Origin: Notospermus geniculatus
Lineage: Eukaryota > Nemertea > Pilidiophora > Heteronemertea > Lineidae
DNA: 64,000 nt
Assembly: GCA_002633025.1 (NCBI GenBank)
Contig: NMRB01001168.1
Location: forward strand, 137,149 to 201,148
Direction: 5' to 3'
The position numbers and the translations under genes were made by a program. Below, one piece after another: positions 1 to 12,900 of this stretch. The notes under the pieces were generated by a model that worked only from the letters and a program-made list of their open reading frames with translations, ran no database searches and was not told the origin of the DNA. Every line of letters starts with the position of its first letter. The first letter of the stretch is position 1.

Positions 1-149
1 GGGCCTTTGCCCCTGCCCCCCCCCCCTCGCTAGCTATGCTCCTGATTTTCTTTTCATTTCAGAAGTGCAGTATCAACTTACGGCATTATAGCTACATATC
101 AAACAATATACTGAACAATATTTCAGCAATGTAGGAGGAAACCACTGGC

Positions 150-235
150 CTCGAGAAAACCTACAATGCCCTCTCTACCACATCCATGCACTTACTGGAA
201 AGACTGGGAATCGAACCCATGACCTCATTTGTGGC
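150..235 (-). repeat. Possible tRNA-like B box, SINE fragment
   Basis: On the minus strand GGGTTCGATTCCC is a perfect B-box/T-loop sequence. No paired A box or cloverleaf is convincing, so a SINE remnant is more likely than a tRNA gene. Confidence 0.3.
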
Positions 236-412
236 AGATCACCATCATGATGCTCCAGAAATATTATTTTGTGCCTGTGAAGTCAGCCCTTTGTTCTTCT
301 CAGGCATTTTTATTCTAAAGTACATCAGCTGGAGTTGGTACCTAAAATTAATTACCGTGGGCATTTTGACCCATAATTCTAGGACTTTAAACTTTCACTA
401 GATCCCCATGTA

Positions 413-689
413 CAGTACAGATCACAATTGACATCCCTACGGCTTCGCGTAAGTTACTCGTAAGTTACCCGTAACTTACGCTTAACTCACGGCTTTGGTT
501 TCGCGTAACTCACTGCGTAACTTGCCAAAATCGCGTAACTCGCCTCGTAAATCACTGCGTAGCTAGTGAAATTCGCGTAACTCACCACGTAATTCACCTC
601 GTAAGTTACGCGTAACATAGCTTGTGAGTTGTTGCGTAAGTTACACGTAACTTGCGCGAATTTAGGAATGTCAATTGTGACCTGTACTG
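413..689. repeat. TA-target MITE, CAGTACAGATCACAATTGAC family, copy 1
   Basis: 277 bp with terminal inverted repeats ending CCTGTACTG, flanked by TA. The interior is many degenerate copies of CGCGTAACTCRC-like words. The sister copy is at 7974-8239. Confidence 0.8.
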
Positions 690-1204
690 TAGCAAATGCT
701 TTTACTACTGATTTCTACAGCATTACCTAGTGCATTTGTATTGCAAAATTCAAGTAAAAGCATTAACTAGTCTTTATTCACAGACCCAAAATAGATAAGC
801 GATCTAATTTTTGATATGACCCAATCTCTGGGAAGAAGATGAACAATGACCAGCAGTAAACATCCAAGTTGGATTGGGGAAAATCTTAATCTGTATCATC
901 AAAAATAGATTAGGGGCCTCTCTATTTTTGGTACCGGTATCATGTTTTTCATTCTTTTCCAATGATCAGTACAGCCACATCATAAAACTACTCAGTATGC
1001 TCTCAGCATACTGTGTTTACTCAAGAATTCTGATTACTCTAACATTCCAGTGTCCTGTAAAAAACCATGAAAAATTAAGTCTTTGTCCTGGGTGTAATTA
1101 GGTCGAGAGAAATAACAATTAACATTGAAAAAAATTTAACAACCAGTGCTTACAGGATAACATTACCTCATAACGCTATAGTTGACAAATGCCAACAAAT
1201 TTAA

Positions 1205-1545
1205 AGGGAGACTCCACTCATTGTAAGCTTTTGAATTTTTATCAATCTATAGACAAGTGCCATGAATTGTGATGTCATTAGTGCGCGGCTGACGACCTTT
1301 GTAGTGAATGAGCTAATACTGTGACTGCCTAATCCTTTTGGTAGTTCGGAAATATGCATTGAGCACATATGACATCACATATGTGCTGTGCAATGGTCCC
1401 CTTGGGATTCAATTAAAATACTTAAAATGATGAGTTTGCTGTTTTTTTAAAAATCTGACATGTTGCAGATATCAATGAATTTGAATGTGTTAATGATATT
1501 TAAAAAATTCAGAATTTCACACAGTGAGTGGAGCGGAGTCTCCCT
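1205..1545. repeat. TTAA-target MITE, AGGGAGACTCCACTC ends
   Basis: 341 bp between TTAA at 1201-1204 and 1546-1549. The termini AGGGAGACTCCACTCA and TGAGTGGAGCGGAGTCTCCCT are inverted. TTAA duplication is typical of piggyBac-type elements. Confidence 0.75.
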
Positions 1546-1759
1546 TTAACATGCAAGAGATGCATGGTGCAGTATCCGGTTCTCCGACAATGCCCATTAT
1601 TTAGGGGACAATTCGTCTGACAGATGGGTGCCCTCCCCCACAGACAATAGAATGTGTTGACAGAGTCATTAATATAATGGACCCGTGGGCACTGAAGGTC
1701 AATATTTGAATCGATAATATCATCAACAGAGCAGAGCTCGAGTTTAAGGGGGTATCTCA

Positions 1760-2215
1760 TGGTTTGGGTTAGTGATAAAACCCGGAACGAAACGAAATGA
1801 AATGAAATCATCGAAATGGGCATGAGTTGCATCAATTTATTTTTGTTTTATTGTCTGATTGTAATACTACATGTACCGATATTTAAGTGGTTAACATAGA
1901 ACCTGCTCCGACATTTCTTTATTCACCAACCGAATGAGTGAAGAAAACGCAGAACAAAAACTGGTGGTAACTTGAGGAGCACCGAAGGGAATATATTTCG
2001 TACACGATGATTCTGATTGACTTTAAGATAATAATTCAATTTGATTTTGTGTGGTGATGTCGAAAATAACGTCAGTCTCAATGCGGAAGCATACATCTGC
2101 ACCATAATGACACTTAATTAGGCCTACGTTAATTCTCAAATTCCTTGCGAGTCCCATTTCGATGATTTCGAGGATTTCATTTCGTTCCCTCCCGGGTTTT
2201 ATCACTAACCGTTTG
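1760..2215. repeat. Inverted-repeat element with TTAGTGATAAAACCCGG arms
   Basis: The left arm GGTTAGTGATAAAACCCGG plus GAAACGAAATGAAAT pairs with CCGGGTTTTATCACTAACC at 2193-2212. About 455 bp; no clear target duplication seen. The ORFs inside look like chance. Confidence 0.55.
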
Positions 2216-2465
2216 GGAAATGTTTGGGAAGTGTGCAATCTGCAGTCCAATCCGGTGAATACAAGATAAATCATGATAAAATTAATTGGTACAAATGAAT
2301 AATATGATTTGGTGCTTTTTCAGGTAATATAACCTGTCACGTAAAGCACACACATACCTCAAAGTTATCTTTCTGTTAGGACTCATGGAGGAGTATACAC
2401 AAGTGAAACTTCCATTTACAGGTTCACACCTTTAAAAGGAGGCCAATTTTTATACTGACATCCAA

Positions 2466-2737
2466 AAGGCCCGTCTACACGATCATACATTTGTTCAAAA
2501 CATCATCATACATTTGTATGATGATGTATGATGATGTCCAAGCTTGTTGTGGATTTCCGTCTACACAATGCAGCTAAAAGTTTGAACATCGATAAATCAT
2601 ACGTGTTGGATGCTTATTCAAGCTTGTTGGGAAAACGGTCCACACCGATCATACATGTCATACATTTGTCCATGAACATCATCATACAAATGTATGATGA
2701 TGTTTTGAACAAATGTATGATTGTGTAGACGGGCCTT
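2466..2737. repeat. MITE with AAGGCCCGTCTACAC ends
   Basis: 272 bp. The termini AAGGCCCGTCTACACGATCA and GTGTAGACGGGCCTT are inverted, with inner palindromes of CATCATACATTTGTATGATG. Confidence 0.75.
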
Positions 2738-2887
2738 AAGTTCAGTCCAATATACATGTATGATCATTTCTATTCATTTCAATTACCTCCTGAATTGAGG
2801 ACACCTCTCTATTAAGGACAGCATTTGACAGTCATTGGGTGTCTTCAACTGGGTGTAATCACCCTTTCAGGTCAATTTTGAAAGGAA

Positions 2888-3720
2888 CCTTCCCCTCATA
2901 GAGACCATAACCCTCCCAAAAAAATTCAGGTTGATCGTTCAAAGCGTTAAGTTAATCGAAGGAAACCGATTTCAAGATGGCCACCATCGATAGCCGCCTT
3001 CTTGAATGGGCGGCGGAGCTGGTTGCCAAAAGGAACCAGCGTTGTCGTTAATAGCCGGGAGCCGGGTAAAATACCCGGCTGATAACATATGTCTACCCGG
3101 CTGAAAAAAATAGCTGAACCAAAAAAAGTTTTCAGAGTAAACAAAACTGGTTGTATTCTATTGATCTGAAAGTCCCTCGTGGTGTAGTGTTTATTCAATA
3201 ACGTTTTCTGCTTAAATGGCCGACGTGTGGTGTTCCATACTTGATATTGCTCCCCATATCGCACCTAATTGATTCGTGTGTGCGCAAAAAGACGGAAAAA
3301 TTGAGGTGGCCGGGGTGCTGAAATCCTGCCTCAGGTGCCAGGAAATCGCATCTCAGGGCTTCTGGAAAAAAATTCTGGGGGAGGACCCCCACACACACCA
3401 TTATCCGGAAGACACATCGCGCCTCGGGTGCTCATTGGGGCTGGCTTTGCCCGCCAGGCCGGTCTTACCGGCTGTTGATTAACGATACCCGTCTGGCCAA
3501 ATCCTTAGCGACAACGCTGAGGAACCATCCCCTAGACCAACTGTCACAAAAAAAATTCAGGTTGCTTGCGCAAAGTGTTCTCAAGTTAATTGATGGAAAC
3601 TGATTTCAAGATGGCCACCATCTTGGATGGGCAGCAGAGCTGGTCATCGAAAGGAACCTTCCCCTCATGGAGACAATCCCTCACAAAAAATTCAGGTTGA
3701 TCAGTAAAGGCATTCTCAAG
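2888..3720. repeat. Repeated AAATTCAGGTTG / AAGATGGCCACCATC unit, split by a transposon
   Basis: The same roughly 130-bp text occurs at 2915-3036 and again at 3545-3700. Between the two lies an element with CAGCGTTGTCG ends (3037-3519), flanked by AGGAAC on both sides. Confidence 0.6.
3037..3519. mobile_element. Inverted-repeat transposon, CAGCGTTGTCGTTAA ends
   Basis: 483 bp. The ends CAGCGTTGTCG and CGACAACGCTG are inverted and AGGAAC lies on each side, which may be the target duplication. The interior holds ...GGTGCCAGGAAATCGC and GGAGGACCCCC blocks of the widespread GGGGG-rich element family seen at 45.6 and 58.3 kb. Confidence 0.6.
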
Positions 3721-4738
3721 GTAGGCTAATGGGGAGCGCCAATTGGTCACGTGATTACTACTGATAGAGCAGACGAGACACCTAGCGTTGACCTAGGCCC
3801 ATTGTTCGAGAGATGCGGTTCACCAAGCACGGCCAATCACACCTTGAATCGTCACGAATAATAGGTGGCATTGGTGTACTATCAGTTCAAAACCACGCGT
3901 ATATTCTCGCGTGGTCTGCGTGATCGGTGTTCACTATTGACGGAAACCAAATGTTAACGGACACTGACACACACGCCACGGCATAATGCCACTGATTTTC
4001 GGAAGTCGGGGCATAAAAAACTGCAGAACAGTCCATCTTGGCAGGCAACTGTATCAAACAGGATATCAAACCAAAGAATTGTGAAGATACATGTACCGGT
4101 ACATATTTAAAATGCAAATAAACTTGTTGCCGATGGTTGCACAATAATTACATTTCTCCATAGGGTGCACCTTTAAACTTTGCCCTGATAATAACTTTTC
4201 CATTGTTTCCAATTGCAGGTGAAGGAATTCTCATGAACTAGTCAACTGCTCTTACCTAACAGATGACTCGAACTGTATTTGAAACTGACCATGTTTAGGT
4301 TGACACATCCAAACTATTATGACTTTCATCATTGACCGCAATTTGCAGTCAGTCCAGGAACATCCTATCTTAACCAGTGTTTCACTTGGCTGGCTCTTGG
4401 AGGAATTCCTCCAAGGCTGGCTATAAGAAGGGCACTACCGGTCACATTGAATTTTGTGGGTGGAGCACCCTGATTTTTTTTAAAATATTTTTCTTTTTTG
4501 CAAAATTCAATTTCCAACACTGTGGGATCTGTTGTTCAATACGCTTGTCCTTTGCCTTATTTTGCATATAAAGACAGGTATTTCCACTTTTTTCCAAGGA
4601 AGCATGAATAGTTTTTTCAAAACAAACATGTCAAACCACTGCCCTTAAAACATTGAGAATTGCATCTTCTGGTTTGCACCCAATCCTGGCTTTGACATGG
4701 TTCACCTCCCCTGATATATGCACTCGAAGGCTTGGCTT
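3720..4738. other. No feature recognised
   Basis: Left of the GCATG MITE. Contains a GTACCGGTAC palindrome and short AT-rich stretches; no exon or transposon ends identified. Confidence 0.4.
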
Positions 4739-5170
4739 CCCTTACCAAAAAGCAGCATGTTTTATGCATATTCCATGCAGGAAATAAGCATGAAATGTAG
4801 GCATGTTTTACGCATGAATGGTGTAATGCCTAAAGTGTGCTCCCCCCACACAGTGGGTGCATGTTTTGTGCACATGCACTAAAGAGGCATACATGTTGTA
4901 CACACGTTTTCCTGTGTTGCAGATAGCAAGTTGCATGTTTTATGCATGATAAATTCCTTATCAAATGTGTAAATGAAGTGCCTAAAACATGCCTATCTGA
5001 AGCATGCATGGTGCATGACCAGGGGGCATGATTGAAGCATGATGCGTGCACTTTTGATGCACTGGATAATGCTATGTGGGGGCATGATTGATGCATAGTA
5101 TATGCATCTTTTATGCAGTTCTATTAATAACCATGGCATTGGAGATGCGTATGCCTCTTTTTGGTAAGGG
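4739..5170. repeat. MITE with CCCTTACCAAAAAG ends and GCATG-rich interior
   Basis: 432 bp. The ends CCCTTACCAAAAAG and CTTTTTGGTAAGGG are inverted. The interior repeats GCATGTTTTATGCATG-like words many times. The long minus-strand ORF inside is a by-product. Confidence 0.7.
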
Positions 5171-5636
5171 TTATTTCATGTTTCTGAGTAAGGGTTAAAT
5201 AAGGGCTGCCTATTGAATATCAGGCCAGCTCCAGTGGGTAGGTAGAGAGGAAGGGATCAGCCAATACGTCTCTGTCGAGTGCCGGCTGATTGGATTTCCA
5301 TGCTAGTCAAAGGGGATAGGAAATCCATTCTGGGAGGTGGTTGGAAAATGTCAAAGCTTATTATGGCGGCAGGGCAGGGATAGTATGTAAAGGGTGTCCA
5401 AGAAAATGGAACTAGTTCATAATCCCCCCCCCTTACAACCATTTCATGAAATTTTACAATTGCACTTGAGGGCCATCCATTTAGGACCCCCTCCACCCCA
5501 CTCCCACGCCCTGTATGCATGGTATCACCTCCTCCTTGCATACGTAAGCATTTGTGACTCCTGCCAGTGAGAGAATGGGACTATGTCTGCATGTCATTTT
5601 AACAAGGTATCCAATAAAAAGCACAAAGAACGACAC

Positions 5637-5838
5637 ACAAAATGATATAATACGAAGGGTCGGCTCCGAATTTCACAAATTTTCGGCCCCAACCGGGGTC
5701 TTCCTCAGGCACCTTCTAGTCGCGCTAGAAGTGAAATTTTCACTTCTGGTAGCTTGACTTGAAAGTGCCTGAGGAAGACCCTGGTTGGGGTCAAAAATTT
5801 GTGAAATTCGGAGACGACACTTCGTATTATATCATTTT
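5637..5838. repeat. Snap-back repeat with CCCCAACCGGGGTC arms, full copy
   Basis: About 202 bp, a near-perfect hairpin: ATGATATAATACGAAG...CCGGGGTCTTCCTCAGGCAC and its inverse. Related copies or fragments are at 13503-13560, 15640-15720, 17029-17190, 38165-38275, 39105-39190, 42187-42270, 49172-49290 and 51205-51300. Confidence 0.7.
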
Positions 5839-5983
5839 AACAAGGAATGGCAGGCACGCAACATCAATAAAATGCTTTTTTACCGCATCGATGCGTTAAT
5901 CACGTGGTGCGCAGGCGGAGGCTCGTTGATCGATCAATCAACAATCAACAATAATCAGACAAGGTAGCTATTACGGATGGATA

Positions 5984-6185
5984 CTGTAAAGCAAGATAAT
6001 TTCGCGGCTGGAAATTTTCGCGAATCAAGAATTATAGACATATTCGCGGCAGGATATTTTCGCGAGTCTCTGCCATTTTTTTCAGTTTTTTTTTCACGGG
6101 TCGTATTTATCACTTGAGGTACTCATATTCGCGACAGGAAATTTTCACGACTCATATACTCTCGCGAAATTTTCCTGCTTTACAG
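5984..6185. repeat. TA-target MITE, CTGTAAAGCA family, intact copy
   Basis: 202 bp. The interior repeats TTCGCGRCWGGAAATTTTCG. TA flanks at both ends. It is the empty-site reference for the nested pair at 7915-8410. Confidence 0.8.
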
Positions 6186-6189
6186 TATA

Positions 6190-6900
6190 CGACATACCAC
6201 CACTAAGACAACTACGCAAGGCATAGCCTTTGGCCTATTAGCCAAGAAGGCTTATAAAAACGGGACAGTGCCAGAGTAATAATGACTTTCTGTAAGAAAC
6301 TCAGTATGATGCCAGAGACATCTACTGTTTGAAAAATGAACTTAAGTTTAAGAGCCACACTGTATTAAAGCCTCACTGTACTGAACGTCACGGTCTTCCA
6401 CACACTGACACTTTGGGGGCTCAAAAGCCGTTAACACCACTAGATGGCACTCCCCTGGGCTCCAGCCAATCACCATGCTTTCTCACTCATAATTGCCACG
6501 GAAATTCCGCGAAACTACTACCAGGAAAAACGCAAGGCCCTGTGCTGCCACCACGCGGTCTTCATGAGTGTTAATCTCTAAAAGAGCCAGACGCGGAGTG
6601 TGACTTACCGAAGGGGTGAGCCCGTGGCGTCTGGCCAAGCGAGATTAGCATACAGTGGCACTTTTAAGAATAACTGTCAACCACTCTTCAACTTTTCTTA
6701 AGCCACGACTTCTTCACAAATTTAAATAGTGGCGATTTTCTTGAAGAAAAGGAAGGAATACTTTCTAGAATCTATATTTTTCACAGGCCAGTTTGATCTT
6801 TTTGCTCAGTTGATACAAAAATTTTAAATTGCTGAAAATAATGAAAAAACAATATAATAATACTCCCAACCACGCAATTGATAGAAAAGAATTCGCTTTA
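6190..6900. other. No feature recognised between MITE and last myosin exon
   Basis: The next myosin exon (lever or IQ region) would be expected to the left of 6902. Nothing with an IQ motif and good splice sites is seen. Confidence 0.4.
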
Positions 6901-6901
6901 C

Positions 6902-6992
6902 CTTGAAGCCAGTCAGCTTTAGATTCAGTAGTGTCTTGTTACAGATGTAGAATTCTGACTGGTTTTCCACTTCCCTTGGGCTGCAGCACATC
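6902..6992 (-). CDS. Myosin XVI-like exon: converter-like segment (last exon recognised)
   Basis: This 91-nt exon has acceptor ATCATCAG|GATGTG and donor TTCAAG|GTAAAG. It completes Arg after FFE and reads [20 protein letters not shown] then [10 protein letters not shown]. The position, phase and the C..LL..L.L.GFK pattern (usually '...kVFlk') fit the converter. The text is more diverged than the rest of the head. No IQ motif or tail exon is visible further left. Confidence 0.6.
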
Positions 6993-9900
6993 CTGATGAT
7001 CGGATATCTAATGGATGAAAAAAGATACCACATCAGATATTATAATTGTTGATTTGAGCATAGTTGCTTTTTTTTACAAATTGGTATGAAACTGATAAGC
7101 TCCAATATTATCTAATTACCATCTTCAAGAGAAAGGTTCTTGTGTTACAGGATGTCTGGATGTGAAGTACACTGGTGGACAGAAATATTAGGACACTTTC
7201 AAAATTCTAAGGGCGTATGCACGAGTCGAACTTTAGCCTAAAGTATAGCTTAAGTTAGTCTTTCTCTTTGCTTGAAGCATTGAGAAAAGTCGGACTTTAA
7301 TGAAAGTGTGGCTGAAGTCTGACCCGTGCATACGGCCCTTAGTCATTTTCCTCTCTGGATTCCTTTTGTGTCTCACCACTAATTATTTTTCTTATTAATC
7401 AGAACATTTTTACCTTGGTAAGTGGGTTATATAATCCCATGGGATTGTCTATGCCCAAGGTTATTGACATGGTGTTGCTGATAGATAAATAACAAAGACA
7501 ATCATGATGCGCTTCATCCTACTTCTCCCCTCCAATAGCTTTAGCCTTTGAATTAGAGAGGCTTGAATGGCACCCATCATAATTATCTTTGTTGCCCGTG
7601 GATCAGCAACCCGTTGTCTACAAACTTTCGTATGGACAATCAGAGTGGATTATATAACCCACTTGCCAAGGTAAAACTGTTGTGATCAATAAGAAAAATA
7701 ATTACAAGTTAGAGACAAAAGGAAGGCATAAGAGGAAAATGACATAGAATTTTGAAAATGTCCTAATATTTCTGTCCACCAGTGTACACTATCAGGAAGC
7801 CAACAAAATATAGAAAATAATACCATTAAGAATTTTAAACAGCCTAAAATACACTCGCTAAAAAATCCAATGAAGAAGGCCAATAGTCAGACAAGGATTT
7901 TTTACTCAGAAATACTGTAAAGCAAGATAATTTCGCGGCTGGAAATGTTCGCGAATCAAGAATTATGGACATACAGTACAGGTCACAATTGACATCCCTA
8001 CGGCTTCGCGTAAGTTACGAGTAACTTACGCATAACTCACGGCTTTGGTTTCGCGTAACTCACTGCGTAATTCGCCAAAATCGCGTAACTCGCCTCGTAA
8101 ATCACTGCATAGCTAGCGAAATTCGCGTAACTCACCGCGTAATTCACCCCGTAACATAGCTCGTGAGTTGCTGCGTAAGTTACGAGTGACTTACGCGTAA
8201 CTTTCGCGAATTTAGGGATGTCAATTGTGACCTGTACTGTATTCGCGGCAGGATATTTTCGCGAGTCTCTGCCATTTTTTCATTTTTTTTTCACGGACCA
8301 TTTAATATCACTTGCGTGTATTTATATTCGCGACAGGAAATTTTCGCGACTCATACACTCTCGCGATATTCGCGAAAATTTCCTGCACGCGAAATTTTCC
8401 TGCTTTACAGTATCACACATCAAATTTGTCATTTTGGTGCTTTTTTCAAAAATAATCAATGGGACCACAGTTTTGACATTGGTACTGCAACTGCACTGCC
8501 ATCTGATGGTATGCATCGAAACTGGTTACGGTAATTCCAATTCAAACAGCCTTGATGAGTGAGTGGTTATCACGTTCACTAAGCAAGCGGCAGGTCCCGG
8601 ATTCGAATCAAGCCTGGGTCATATGGGATATCATCCTTGGCTTTTCAAGTCCGTCGCATGAGGCAGTAAGCTGTGGTGCCCTGTACCTTGCTCCTTTTCA
8701 AGGGCAAGTGAAAGACCCCAGCTTGAGGTACTTACAGGGCCAATAATGTTATGGCTTTGGCCCTGATGGAATCACACATTAAATACAAAATACATGAAAA
8801 GATATTCGGAGATATGACAAGTTACTCTGTCACTTTGTGACCTACTGGTACATGTAATTAGTGGTACTGAATTTGAATGCCTTTTTAAAGACAGCCAAGG
8901 TGTATAACCTTTTAGGAGATGATAAGTGAACTTCAAATGCAATTCTTAAAACAAATCTGAATCTCACCTTTCAAAAAAGTTGCCAAAAGTCAGCCTCAAC
9001 GGATAACCCTTTTGACGAATCTTAACCATCTCAGCAACCCCAGTGTACTTTAACTGGAGTTCCACGTAATCCCTAATGAAAACGTCAGGCATTTTCTTCA
9101 GGTTTGCCTTGATACAGCGGATGAAATGTGGTGCCGAGGAGGAGACCTTCGTCATGAGATCACTCAGGGAGTTCTGAAGATTGATTGATTGAAGTATATA
9201 TACGTTTCGTAATTTTCGGGCTATAAGGTGCAGCTTTTTTTTCGTGAAGAAGGGTCTAAAATTGGGGGTGCGCGTTATAGGATGGTGTGCCTTATCTGCA
9301 GATAGAGTCCGAAAATTTGATCAGAAGTGTCACAACAAGCTAATTAGCTTGTCACAACAAGCTAATTAATCATACAACCAGGTCAGTTTGATGTATAACA
9401 ATGCAGACTGACCAGCCAATACATTGTATGTGTGTAATGTGTGCACTGAAGCATTGCTGTGGTTCACCTGATGACTGCGTCTTATAGGGCGGTGCGTCTT
9501 ATGTATGGATTTTGTCAAGGGTTAGGGTGAAATTAGGGGGGTGCGCCTTATAGTCAGGTGCGCCGTGCCCTATAGTCGCGAAAATATGGTACATGTTTAT
9601 GTACCTCTAATCCCATAAACGAATCAAACATAAAGGTTTAACTGCGAACGATGAAGTAACTGAGGGATACACTTCATGTGTTGCCACCAGATGTCTTTCA
9701 CTGCCTGAATTTTGGCTTTAGAGAATAGGCAGGAGCTTCAACTTTTTTATGGTAATGGGGTGCATGAGTCTGTCAACTTGATGCATTGAATTCCATTTCT
9801 GAGGATAACAGAGCTACATGTATTTTCAGCACAATTAGTGTTCCATGTGAAATATAGGTTAGCCTATCCAAATGTACACAGATGTGGAGCGGACTACAGT

Positions 9901-12900
9901 ACGTTGCACAATTGACCTCCCTTCCGCGCCGTGCACCACCCGCACACCACATGCAGCGTCACTCACGTACCATCCTCGTATCTTCCGAGGACGTGGCGCG
10001 GCATCATGGAAGGCATGCAGTGAAGACGTAACATCATTCACCCGACGTCACGCAACAGAGACGCGTGACGTACCCGTACCATACACGATGAACTGAAGGA
10101 TACCTTCCGCGCCACGTCCGAGGAAGGTACGCGGATAAAGGGAGGTCAATTGTGCAATGTACTGTAGCTTGTTCTTTTTTTCGGCCAACCTGTCAAGGCC
10201 AATCTCATTCACCCGCGCTTCAGAAAGATAAAAGAAAATTTGTAACAGTCAAGTCACTTACCCTGAAGTGGAAGGCAACAGAAGAAGGGCCCTTCTTTTC
10301 AGCAGGGATGACTGAACGAGGGTCTTGTTTCTGGAATAACAGATAAAACGGGTTTAGTGAATGACAGGGACCACTAACCTAGTTTGAAGCCACTCTGGTC
10401 CTAACATAATGAAATCCACACGTCAGGCATGATATGAGACAAAATTTGCACCACAAACCTTTTTCTCAGCCGATCCTTTCTTTCGACGGAAGAAGTCAAA
10501 AGCACTCTTTGTCGTAGTTTCCACGATTTTCTTGGACTTCTTGTGTTTCTTACTGACACGAATGATACGTGATTTCTGTTGTCGCTTGCTCGGAGCCAAG
10601 CTACCAGTCCTGGTCACTTTAGCCTGGAATAACTCACGGACAAGCAGGCTCGAGCTCGCTGGAAGAAGAGATTTCACAATATTGCCAGTCTTTCACACTA
10701 GTACTTTGAAGTCTCTTTCAATGGACACCAAAATGTCTTCTTTTGCTCATTTTGCGAATCCAAGACTGCGTGGTTAAACTGGTATCCTGTCCAACCCATA
10801 CATAGCCATTGGTAACACCTCAGCAAGACTGATACTATGTCGAAACCTTAGATGGCAAAAATGGACACCACGCTTTTCATCAATTGAGAAGTTCAACGTG
10901 TGCTTTAAAGCTAAGGCACCATTGGCCCTAAGTATGGAATAAGACACCTCAAGCTGTGTTCCTCACTTGGATTGGATTACCCTTATAAAGGCATAAGCTA
11001 CAATTAGGTACCACGGCTTTCTATCCCATGCGATGGATGAGTAGAGCCAGGGATGGTTACCCATGATATGGCCCTGACTGGGTTTAACCCCCGGACCTGC
11101 TGCAGATGTGACAACCACCAGAGTAGGCCTGCCGTATCAGAACTCTTCAATTTTGCGAGCCGGAACGGATATTCGAGTAAGTCACAGCATCAATGTCAAA
11201 GGTACTATCACGACAGGTATAGATTGTGCGCAACACACTTCTGACTGCTCACACACCTTCCCTGAAAATACTGACTCAAAATCTGCTTTCGTTGCAGAGA
11301 TATAGGCCAGAAGGGATATTTGTGTCAAAGGTCACAGGGTCAAGGTCAAAGGTACATCGCAGCGGTTGCAGTGCGCCACACATCTTCGAGTGCTCGCACA
11401 CCTTCCCTGAAAATACTGACTCAAAATATAAGTTACAGGCCAGAAGGGATATTTGTGTCAAAGGTCACAAGGTCAAGGTCAAAGGTACATCACAATGGTT
11501 GCAGTGCGCCACACACCTTCGAGTGCTCGCACACCTTCCCTGAAAATACTGACTCAAAATCTGCATTCGTTGCAAAGTTACAGGCTGGAAGGGATATTTG
11601 TGTCCAAGGTCACAGGGTCAAGGTCAAAGGTCACATCGCGGCGGTTCCGTGCGCGACATACCTTTGACTGCTCACACACCTTCCCTGAAAGTAATGACTC
11701 AAAATCTACTTTCGTTGCAAAGTTATAGGCCGGAAGGGATATTAGTGTCAAAGGTCACAGGGTCAAGGTCAAAGGTCGCATCATGACGGTTGCAGTGCGC
11801 GACACACCTTCGACTGCTCACACACCTTGCCTGAAAATACTGGCCCAAAATTTGCCTTCATTGCAAAGTCACAGGCCAGAAGGTGTATTTGCATCAAAGA
11901 TCAGAGAGGCAGGGTCAAAGGTCACATCGCAACGGGTGCGGTGCATGACACACCTTTGACTGCTCACACACACTCACAGTCATAAAATCTAGCTTTTTTG
12001 CCAAGTTATAGGCCGGAAGGGATTCGGACGGACTGATGGACTGATCAGAAGCACAGGGGTTTCTCTATATCCCTACCGAACGAAGTTCGGTGGGATAACA
12101 TTCTGCCATGGACTTACTTCTCATGGTGAACATGATAGAGTTTGGTAATGTATCTCTGTTCTTCTCCAGCATCCCCTTCACGTCATACTTGATCTGTCCA
12201 GCAAAGTGAGTTATAGTAAAACTGGTGCCACCATCCTTGGGTGCTGTGTATATGGACCCCGAAGTTCCACCTGAAATTAAAATGTCCAGCTATGTTAAAC
12301 TTTACTTAAAAGAAGACATAATCACCAAAATAAGCAAATGTTGTCATTTTTAAAGGAACAAAGTAGATTTAACATTTAGAATGGCCATTATGAAGACAAC
12401 ATTTTAGTGTCAAGTTTTATCAAATTATGATTCGCCATTATCTCGAGCTTCATGGTCAGCCGTGTCCTACCTTCATACATTGTAGTTTATGTAAGAGACT
12501 TTGGCCACTGCACCTCAACTGCTCGAAATGCCCTTGGTGTCACGAGGTACCATGCAGTATCTGTGCATTGTCGTCTCTAATATTACTTTGATGCGTACCT
12601 ACGTACGTATTGACTAACGCACAACAGATAACTACTCAATGACCCCCACCACATCATAAGCCCTGCTGGGCCTTGCGGCCAAGCGGGCTAAAAATGACCT
12701 CGAAAAGCATCTATAAGAGTAGGTCCATACATATGTAGGTATTCATACTATCCAGTAGATTTTACCCTGCAGTACACAACTTGTATTTTATAGTGTACTC
12801 ACTCATCTGTTTATGGAGCTTGGTTGCCAAGGTTTTCTCAGTTGCTTTGGGAAATCTACTCTCTTCATCAAGAATGGCCAGGAGACCCGTGTGCTTCTGC

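Larger units (their letters stand above)
7170..7784. mobile_element. Tc1/mariner-like non-autonomous element, CACTGGTGGACAG ends
   Basis: 615 bp with TA at both flanks. The ends CACTGGTGGACAGAAATATT and its complement run about 40 bp inward. Two other elements lie inside (7207-7342 and 7407-7676). A solo end of the family is at 31185-31210 (ACACTGGTGGACAGAAATAT). No transposase ORF. Confidence 0.8.

Noticed and set aside
150-235. tRNA gene on the minus strand
   Set aside because: Only a B-box/T-loop match is seen; no A box at the right distance and no acceptor stem pairing.
7170-7784. Active mariner transposon
   Set aside because: TA flanks and ends fit, but there is no transposase frame and the interior is filled by two other MITEs.
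11226-11786. Several overlapping plus-strand ORFs with repeated SRSKV and [11 protein letters not shown] text
   Set aside because: They arise from the 145-bp tandem array; the peptide repeats follow the monomer period and change frame.
11165-12035. CRISPR-like array
   Set aside because: The monomers diverge throughout and have no constant-repeat/unique-spacer pattern; the host is an animal.
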